Made by a program: the position numbers and the translations under genes
Part shown: positions 48,701-59,600 of the stretch, piece after piece
Position numbering within the stretch: the stretch's first letter is position 1
How the letters are laid out: the number at the start of each line of letters is the position of its first letter
Notes under the pieces: model-generated
Databases searched by the model: none
What the model saw: only the letters and a program-made list of their open reading frames with translations
Told to the model about the DNA's origin: nothing
DNA from: Icerya purchasi
Lineage: Eukaryota > Arthropoda > Insecta > Hemiptera > Monophlebidae
Assembly (NCBI GenBank): GCA_039619475.1
Contig: CM077115.1
Coordinates: 398,942,557-399,006,556, forward strand
Reading direction: 5' to 3'
DNA: 64,000 nucleotides

Positions 48701-51700
48701 TTATTTCTATAACATGAATTCGAAAATGAGGCAAAGAAGTTACATTAAAAAGTAGTTAATGAGGAAATTTAACGCAATTCGGTTTTTAACTTATTATTTT
48801 TCGTTCGAATTCACCCAATTATAATAAACCATTATACCACCGTGCGCTTATGCATTGCTGAAGATTTCTCCAAATATTCTATAATACTGTAACAAAACAA
48901 TCTCGACCGAAAAGGCGACAATAATTAACACGCCCCTATCCATTATTCCGATGAATTTTTTCCGCATAATATCATTCTTCAATTGTTCATTAATTAATAC
49001 TGTTTTTGCTTAATTCGATAATTCTATTAATCAAAAACGAATTTTCTATAATTATATTCAAGGTCGATTTTAAGATATAAACGTAATAATTTATCTTTTT
49101 ATTTTAACCACCACACGCGACGAATAATATTAAACGGGATCGATTTAGGTACTGCTCCAGTTGAGTATTCGAATTATGTTATTTTTTTAACTAATTTTTC
49201 CAACTAATTTTTCTAACTAATTTTTCAAGCTGAATTTATGCATCAACATTCCTCGAATAATAATGAACTATACATTACCGTTCGAAATTCATAATCTATG
49301 TCGGCTATTAAACAAAACAAAAAACACCTCTCTCTTTACAAATCTCTCATTGTCACTATGAACAATCATTTCCGGCTACGACATCGCATTCCAGCATATT
49401 TTACCGTATTAATCGAATAAAACTTAGCCTTACTATTAATATTTTTCTAGATACTACGGAGCTCGCTACTTGCGAAAATTACGTATGGCCCTAAATGAGA
49501 GAATCGGTGTGTGCATTCCTTTTGCATGTTGGTCCTTTTTGCCTTCGAAACGTAAACTTTCCCTCATTTAAATAATTATTCCGTATTCGATTTGCAAACT
49601 CCCGCAAAAACATTAAATGCAAGAAATATGATAAATATAAAGTGTACGTGTTAGAGACAAAGTGTAATCGTATTTACCGAGTTTAGAGACATTCGCAACC
49701 GAGAAAAAAAAAATAAATAAAAAAAATAAAAATAATTAACAAATAAACAAAAAGGACAAAAATTTATACAGAAATAATAATGGCAATAATTCTCTATGTT
49801 TGTCCGGAAGAAAACGATAGATAAATCGAATTAAATCGTATCGGGGCACTCAGTTTACACAGAAATCCGCGCAACTTGTGCTTAAACTCGTAGAAATTTT
49901 CAAAACTATTTCCTAGAAACTTTTATCGCAGTTTTAATTTTTAATCGAAAACCCGTTTTAATAATTCACACATGGTAATAACGGAATAATATTTTAGCAA
50001 AAGAGCATTTAGGTAGAGTTTCAGTAAAAACCGATGTAGCGTTTGGTCACTCTGCAAATGTCACAATGATCGAAGATGACTGTCGTTCGTTAATGTAGCA
50101 AAAATCTCTCAGTTATCGATCTCGTTTATTTTCTATCGAAAGAAAATTACTAAACAAAATGAAACAGGTAAACTTGGACGACTTTACGAATTGAACAGAA
50201 AATTTTGAGATATTATTTTTTTGTTTTCTTTCATATATTCCCATTAAATGGCGATATATAGTGTTGACATGTTACGGGAACTGGTCAATTTTTAGTCAGA
50301 AACGAGTATATCGAAGGCCTTTTTGGCCACAGCTGATTATTATGTGTCAATGAAGAATAATTAAACTTTGTACATTTCTAGCGAATTTATTGTTGCAGAA
50401 ATTTTAATCAAGGCGAATTCGACGATATTGCATAATGTTTGATATTTCGACATTAGCACAATGTGTGCCCCTGCGATATATCATTCCTGTATATGGCAGC
50501 AGCGTATTATGATTAAAATTTAGTTTCAGCCAATGAATCTGAAATATCGCTACAATAATGTAACTGAGCGGGTCTTAAACCGGGTCTACGCAGTTCCCTG
50601 GGGTGTGTTCATAGGGGTTCGGCAAAAGTTTGAACAGAAATAGCGAAAAAACGCGGCATTATTATTATTTAGTGTAAATGTTTAGTATTTAATACGGAAT
50701 TATATCAATAAATGCAAAAGGGCATATATTTACTTATTTCCCTCTACTCTCCAAATGTCGTAGGTATTTAATTAACATGTTTGAAACATTCAACAATATT
50801 TATCGCGCGCATGAAAATAATGTCGTACGAAGGGCTCCATTATGTTTATCAACTGGCCCGTACGAATGCCATTGTACTATACTTGAAAAATATTTTCAGA
50901 AATGATTTCCATTGGAGATATTAATAAGCCATTATCTCATCTTCTCTTCCTTCTCGCTCTTGCGATTAATACGTTTTATCATCCATGCCCTTCTTTTTCA
51001 CTGCATCGAAATCGATCACCTGCACACATTCTTGACCACCATGACATCGAGCCTAATAAATTAGTACCTCTATTCATTAGCCCGCTCCTTTCCGTTGGTA
51101 AATTATTAGCCACGTTTTCAGTTCGTAATATTGAAATGACTCGCATTCCTGGTTTGATTCAACTTTTATTCTTTATTTTCCGTTTCTTTTCAATCGTCTC
51201 TTCCTCGCCATTAGTGATTCTAAGACTCTCCCTTTTCAAAACGTTCTACAATCTCGGCTATTTGTCTTAGTCTTCTACCTACATCATTTTATTGTTTCTC
51301 ATCTGCATCTACTTCATTTTGTCCTTTTTACTCCCTTTCACTCGCTTTCTTTCGACGTTGATCACGTTTCCTTTTAATGCTCGGCCTTGTCGAAAGAACA
51401 ACTGTCCTTTTACTTCATTCTCGCAAACACTAAGGTCTCTTTATCGGCGCCGCTTATATTCTTTCCTATCCTTCTACTTCTGTATGCCCGCTCTCGAATT
51501 TAAGAATACAACTTTTTTCTCCATTTTTCCAATTCTTGAGCTAATTAACATATTACGAAACATTTTTACAATTATTTAACTTTATTAATATCGAATTACG
51601 TTAGAAAGTATTTCCGAAATTAAACCGTTCAAATAAGTTAGAAAAGTAATTCAAACTAATACATTCTATACTATCACAAAGTCTTCGTATCTTCGTTAAT

Positions 51701-54700
51701 TTATTTGTAGTCCCAACAGTAAAAAAACTTTTACTATTCATCAAAATTAACTCCGGTAGAATTTGTGCCGGTTTTTTAGCAATTTCATACGCCGTTAGTA
51801 CAGCATAGATCTTCCGTACCTTCTATACGAGGACAAATGAGTTAGCACGATAGCATTTAAGGTGCTTAATTGTTAATTTAGTAGACGTGTCATCATCGGG
51901 AGTTGCCGGATTTCAATTTCTCTCAGATATTTACTTAATCTGAGATAATTTGGTGTAAAAAAAAATGTCCGGGAAAGCAAAGCAGCCGAGAAGAACGTAC
52001 CGATCCCCGATAATTATGAAAAGAGGTTGATCCACAGCCCATTGTACCTTATCCGGGATGCATCACTTTACACGCACACATATTCTTAAATTGTTACATT
52101 AAAAAAGAGAAAACATACTCATAACGCATACACGTACACACCGAGAAAGCTAACAGCATAATAAATGACTAATATTCATTGTTTATTTTTCTAATTAAAT
52201 TACGTATAAATTTTACTGAAGCGATTTTCTATTTTTTCCTTATTAGTCAAATTAGTATATGTGCATTTACTAAGTAGTGTAACATTTCATTGTAATCCAA
52301 ATTGTCTAGTGGTCTTTTAAAAAATGTGTATACTTCGTGAATCGTATCTACGCACTTTCTCAAGCATACATGTATATAAAATACTAACTTTCGAGGATGG
52401 ATTCCACATAACATTAATATACGTTCAACTTCCAATTTGACATAGACAGAATAAATAATCGATAAAGTTTGTATTCTTACGAGATCAACGAGGAATACTA
52501 AGCGATTGACTGCGGGAGTTATATTTTCCCAATGCAAGCCATAAAAAGGAACTTTTAAAGTATGCCGACATATATCATTTAAGTTTGTTACGCGATTTAA
52601 ATTCCCATCAATCATCAGAGATAGTTGTAACACAGTGAACGGTGAGACAAGCAAAACGCCATCATCGCAGTAATAAGTCGACTATTACAGCTTTTCGAGA
52701 TTTCAAATTTATACCATTTTTTTTTTTTTTTTTTCGGTGCAGTAATCGCTTCTATCGGTACTTGACTATTTTTAGGTCATTATTCAGAATAACGTTCTCA
52801 AGTACGCGTGGTTTTTTAATAGCACGAAGAATAATTGTGCAAATGGTACGATTAAAAAGGTAACGTACATAATGACAGCGGGATGATGAAGGCGAGAAGA
52901 TTTGATCTAAATGACTTTAATTGAAATTTGGCGATAGAGAAGAAATGATAAACATTACCGGATGTACTAAACAGATCGGTCAATTGATGCCGGTCATCGA
53001 TAATCCACTATTGAAAGATGTTCACCTGCGGCCAGGTTTTGCGATATAGGCAAGTTTCGTTTATTAAAGAAAATTATGGTTTCTTTTAAATATTGTTTGC
53101 CACAATCAATGATAAGCATTCGCGAGAGGAGGATACGATGTTTTTAGATACTTACACTTTGGTGCAAACTTATCGTTTAGGTTGCACTTATCTGAGTTAA
53201 TTTATCGACATTTACGTAAGATTTAATGGACGTTATCGGACGATGAATTAAATTTTGATGATCTAATTGAAACTTTCGCTATTAAAAAAATCTCTACGCG
53301 TGTCTCACGTTTAGAAGTAATTATTACGGATCGATTTTATTAATTTACTGAATAAATAAAATAAAAAATATGTACTTCAATTATTAGGGGGGGGGATTAA
53401 GGGGGCCTTCAGCAATTATTTGCCCCGGGGTATTTTTTTCCTTAATCCGACCCTGAATATAAACATGCACCGGATATCGCATATCGCGGGAAAAAATAGT
53501 ATGGCTTATAAATTTAGACGCTTTTATTTTTCGATCAATTTTATTTCCTTAACGTGTAATACCATTACAAGGTAAAGTGTTTTTCAGTTGGATTAAGTGC
53601 ACGAGCAGTATATTTCAATCGAACGCTTTAGTGACCGTTACCTCCCTGATGATGCGGTAGATAATCGGCCGCTTCCATGAGCAATGCTGGTGACTGCTTC
53701 TTTAAACTGTTCCTCCTATTAAAATAAATCCGCAAATTTTTAAAATCTGCAATCACCGAACTACTCTGTTAACGATCGCGCCTAAAATAGCAGCGAGTTG
53801 AACTTTTTGTCAGCCCTAAGTGATATGCTCTTCCAGCGATATCCTCACTACAGTTCTTTTTTCAAATATGACTACAAAATTAAGCGGATCCTCAAGAATG
53901 GACTGCCAAATCAACCTTCTCAAATATTAATACAAAACCTTATTACGACCCATGTGGCTCTTGAAGAGTTTTTCACCTACTACGGACGGGTTAAACATCG
54001 TTGTCATATGTGTTACCACTAATTCTTCCCTCCCTCTGAACTATATTTATTGCAATCAACGTCACACCTACATTATACCACACAGAACCATTCAATGTTC
54101 GACGTTCGATTTGTTTTAATTTTAAGATCTACAGGTGGTGGTCACATTACCGACGAAGATGTACGAAAATGTTTGAAAATTTTCATTAAGATTCAACGAT
54201 AAATAAATTTTTCTAAAATGAACTAAATTTGCATCGTAACACTTTTATTAATCTGCCGCACAATAATTACAAGTTTACATTTAAAAATCGTAATTTTTTA
54301 TCAGATTTTGCTTCGTAATTTTGGAATTTATTCTAAAACTGAAGGGGAAAAAAAACAGAATCGAATTCGAATTATGAAAAATATCAACGTACGAGTATAT
54401 AAGAATTAAAATTTTTGCTCCAAAAAACTTCAGTAAAATCGGAGCAAATGTTAAAAAAGGACTGCAACCATTTTAATGTAGAACTCTGCTTGTTGATCTT
54501 TGACGAATTTAACCGACATCGTTCCACTCGGACAAATGTTGTTATCGAAAAAGGAGCAAACATTTGGCTGAAAAGAAAATGACAGCATGTTCTCGTAGTG
54601 CACCGCACCAATTAACATATTTGGTTTTTTTGTTTTTTGTTTTTATTTGTTTATTTAAATGTTACAATTTTAACCAAATGTTAAATAACTATATATTAAA

Positions 54701-56659
54701 GTGAAAAATATCCATTAACACAGAACGCTTCTTGTTGACGGATATAGCGGGTGTGGAAGAATTAACCTAATGGTTAAAAATCCGCTACATTTTCATTTTT
54801 AATAATCTCTATTTTGTTACGTTTAAGGCGTCCCTAATATCTGATTTCGTGTCGGGAAGTCGACTTCACATTAATATGTTGATATAGCCGCTTGCTCCCT
54901 ATGCTGTTCAGCTACCTCCTTGATGATATCATGTAGAAATTTCACCCGGAGATCATCGTGTTTTTCACAAAAACGAAAACAAGTTTTTTTACAATTTTTC
55001 ATCATTTCCCAGAGAAAAATTTGCTTCATGCAATTATAGTGACATTAAGCAGTTCAACTCCAGGATTGGCGCCTCACTTACAGTAATCGCACCCGATTGT
55101 AATCGTCTTTTTTATAGCGCTACCTTTTTTCACATTAATCTTAAAAATAATTTTTAAGCAATTTGTCATTTTTTAATAAAGCGAATTTTTCACACGCCGC
55201 CGCCAATTTGTCAAAAACTGTGCCTAACGATACCATGCTGTCTCCATAGACGTAAGGAATTAGTATCACGCCAGATCTCTGACTTACGTATTTTCCAGCA
55301 TCAGAATAGAGTTAACAGTCTCACAGACAGGACTTTTAAAGTATCGCAAAGGTTCACAATGCGAAACCTCTAATGATATTAAAAAGAAGTAGAGTATAAA
55401 CGGTAGGTGGACTATTCTTCCCGGCTATCTGATTTATTAACTGCATCCTGAGACTTTGATATGGCCAAATTCGTTAGCTATTAAGGTTATATTTGGCTTG
55501 CGTTTAATAAGTGGAACGATATGAATTACTCAAAAACGGCATTGTGAATATTAACAACTTATAACAAGAGTATATTTAAATTAGAGTATGAATCTTAAGA
55601 AATGATTGCGATTTTAATTCATTATGTACTAAATATATGGTAAAAAATCTGACTTTTAACGGGTAGAAAATAAAAAGTACTTCTCCGAAATTCCAGGGTT
55701 AAAAGGGATGCGATAATCATTGAATCTACGATAAAGATTATTTAGCAATTTGAAAAAAAAAGTTTAAACTCTTTTTTTAGAATAACGAACGATTCGTAGC
55801 AATACAGAAAGTTTTAACTTATACCGTTCAAATGAGAAAAATTTGTCAACATTTCAAAGGTCGAATGTTGATGATTAATGAGAAATTTAAAAAAAATCCA
55901 TGTTGTATCCGAAGGAAGAAAAAAGTAAACGTTATTCAATATAAAATTCACTTCTGTAATATTTGAGACTTTCGAAACGCACGGTATAGTCACAAATGGG
56001 GTGACATGTGCTCGAATATCAGCTTCTTCGGAAAAATCAAATTGCGGTTTCTTTCAACGTGTACTATTTTTTTTTTTTTTTTTTTAACTTTAGCTACAAA
56101 AAGAGTATAATATCAGGATTTAGCAATGAAAATAATTCCAGTTGTCGTCCCCCCCCCCCCCCGGGGTGAATATGAATATAATTAAATCGAAATTAATAAT
56201 GCCAGAATAGTCTCCCGTTTACACGCGGCTAAATCGATATTGAAAATAACCACCTCGCCGTTAAAAATACCTACAAATATGCCTCTACATTGTGAAATGA
56301 AAAAAATTTACATCATTTTATAAATCGGTATAACGAAAAATAAAGTACAATTACCCTTTGAATGCAACCGACGAATGAGCTTTTTATTTTAATTTTCGGT
56401 GAAACTGCATCAAAATTCGAAATTCCGCCTAAGTACAAATTCAGTGGAAGCGACAGTTGAGTGAAACCTCCGGGAGCTGTTGTCTGCACAACGGGCTGCT
56501 TATCGACTTGCAATATAGCTAATTTTCCGGTACGAGATATCTTTAACGTATGCCAATCTCCTATCGTCACTGGCCAGCTACTCCTGAAAATATTAATTAA
56601 TAACGTTCATCTTCTTTATTGAGCCAATCTCGGATAATATCAGTATAAGTATTATTTAA

Positions 56660-56696
<37 letters not shown>

Positions 56697-59600
56697 TAGG
56701 CGATTAACTTGAGTGGAATGCAGTTAAAATTTATCTTTCGCTGCATATAAAATCGGCATTACGGGTAAAATGTGATTGAATAATGTGCGATATTCATTTG
56801 AAAATATCGTTACATTTTTGAGGATCTAGGAATTTAAAAAAAAAAAAAAAAAACTTTTTTCTAACGGATATCGGCAATGTTGTAAACGAGATAAAAAAAA
56901 AAAAAAATAAATAATTACAACAATGCCTACAAAAAAAGCTTTTAAAAAAAAAGTACAAAATACTTAAGATAAAAAATTAACACGAAGAAAACGATTAGAA
57001 TCGGATTATACTTTGTTGAACTGTAAAAAAAATGTAAACTTTACAGTTAGAGTAATCGCCGGTTATTTTCTGCAACCGTAGAATGATTAAACCTGAACAA
57101 CGTACCGTAGTGTAGCAGTTCCTGTGCCTAAATCGAAAGTGAACAAGAGGTATCCGGCTGCCATGTAAACCGCAATAAAGTCGCCCACACCGTCTAGCCT
57201 GTGACCGTTGTACAAGATCAAACCTTCACTGTTGGTTGGTTTTAATATTATCTCTAACTCCAGCCAAGAAAGTGCTTGATAACCGATCGGGTGATACCTT
57301 AGAAAACTGGTGCCGTTGAAAAAGGGTATCTAAAAATCAAAACATTCGATGAAATAAATACGCTAACAATCGTTTCCGCAATTTAAATTCGGCCAAACGA
57401 AAATAGCACTAGTAATATAATTTGATTCGTAAATTTTGTAAATTAAAAATGGTATAAAAACGGGCGCGAGAAAAAAAATAAGAAATGAGAATAAAGAGTG
57501 AAAAAACAATAAAATAATGAAAAGAAGAGATATAAAAAACCGATTCGATAGGAAGGAAAATCTTAACCTCGACGAGATTAATGAGAGCGGCGTGAGGAGG
57601 GGTGAAGGGATTAAAGAATAAAGAAATCTTATTAATAGGAACAAATAAATCTATAAAATACCGATCAGTTTTAAACAATTCATATTCGCGGTGTATGGAA
57701 ATTGAATGTTACAACGTGATGTAGTACGAGGCGTCGTACTATTAACGGAAGAGGATATTTCCACGATAAAAAGAATATCAGCAGAATTTTTTTTTGTTTC
57801 GAAATTATCCTCTTAGCCAACATCGTATACATCGTGCTGTTTTCGTATTATCAAAATCAAATATTCTCAGTTGTACTATTACCGGGCACACGATAGATAA
57901 TTAGTGGTAAATATGAATAAATGAGATACTACAAGCCGACGGAGACATATTGCAAACCGAAAATCATAACGACGCATGATATAACGTGCATTCACAACGG
58001 CAATATTACTAATAAAGTATGCGGATTAACTACTGCTGGTAAACGAATTTAAATATCTGACAGAGAATAGATTCCATTTTTGGAAATGTCGCATCCAAAA
58101 CTTAACCGTAAAATAAAGACAATCGACACCAGCAATATATTACCATATACGTATATGAGACATTAAGTATATACTTACACTCAGAATTTTGAAAAATCGC
58201 TGTGCGCAGCGATTGGGAGAGACGAGCGGAGACTTAGGTTACTTTCAGTCTTGAAATATAATTCTTCGGTTAATTTTTAATCAGTTCGAATTATCCGAAA
58301 TGTGTGTGGGGGACAGAAAGGTAACATTAGGAGAACCATGCGGAAAATTTTTGGGGAAACTCGGAGGAATTTCTTCAACGTCCAAACAAGAAATTGGGTT
58401 ACTTTTCGCCTCCCGAATAAAATATCTCGGTTGGCTTCTGCACTCTGCATACGGTTCTGAAGTTGTGACGCCACACCTTCCAGCACGCAGATTTATAGAC
58501 TAGTCATGTACGTATTATTTACGTTGATATATGAGGGCATTTAACGTATTAACTAGTCAAAACTTATACAATTCCATAGTTAATGATACAGAGACACAAA
58601 AAGTATGTAACGCGGATTTTTCGATTAAAATAATATCATTATTATAAAAGATAGACAGGATTATAAATCGAATGTATGGCTTAGAAATTTGCGATGGGAG
58701 AATTGCGAATGTAGACGAGCAGTGGCGCCTTTGGAGGAGATCCCGGACGGTTATTTATATTAGAAATAAATGAAATATTCCGAACAAAATTTCGCACTGA
58801 TCATTTTTCTAGTGACTGTTTTAGTTTTTTTGTTTTTTAATCAATCGTTATCTGAACGGAAATGCGGATGCGTATTACAGATTCATTACCTGCAAGTCAA
58901 GTCTGGTTTCGCATAGATCACCGGTAAATCCCAGCGGGCATAAGCAAGTTGCAGCATCTTCCATAGTGAGACATTTTCCACCGTGCTTGCAGGGCACGTT
59001 GCTACATCGATCAGCTACGCATTCCTCTGTCGAAAAAATTATTTTGCTTTAAAATTACTTTTAGATGCATTTTAATTGTAAACAATGAAATTTTGTATTT
59101 TTATCGATTATAATTAACAGGATACTATCCGCGTATGCAAATAGACTCAAATATATATGCAAGAGTTCAGGTGACTAAAAAATATCTAAAAAGGTTATCG
59201 TTTCATCCAGACGGAAGATATACTAAAGAAAACAAGTAGTCCAGATTTACAATAAACAGCCAAATGATCGATTGATCTCGTGCAATACTTGACCAATTAA
59301 GCTTAGAATGATCAGTTGAAAATTTATAATTTTCTCTTCTTTACCATATGCGTAGAATCGCTGAATTTTATCTATACAATAAACATGTACAAAATACACT
59401 TGGTCGATGAAGCAGCGTTAGAAAACAAAATTAAGAACCTGTTTAAACTTTTCAGTTTTTTCAACTTCCTATTCTATTTCCGTTATTTGTTTTGGACCGG
59501 CTTTTATTTTTATTTACTTGGTTTTCAGATTCCCAAAATTTTATCCCTTTTTTTTTGTATCTGTAATCATTAATTGCATTTCACTTTTGTCTAGAAATAG

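Larger units (their letters stand above)
46031..56354 (-). other. Largest intron of the laminin-G gene (10.3 kb)
   Basis: It holds a LINE remnant at 46720-48400 and a short GC-tipped repeat at 53387-53456. The rest (48.4-56.3 kb) is AT-rich with chance frames, including pyrimidine-rich ones near 50902-51579 and a 135-codon minus frame at 52247..52654 that matches nothing I know. Confidence 0.65.

Noticed and set aside
50902..51579. Two plus-strand frames of about 100 codons
   Set aside because: They come from pyrimidine-rich DNA (Leu/Phe/Ser bias), with no domain, signal or neighbour to support them.
52247..52654. Minus-strand frame of 135 codons
   Set aside because: It is unusually long for this AT-rich intron, but no motif or plausible splice context was found and flanking exon phases need nothing here.
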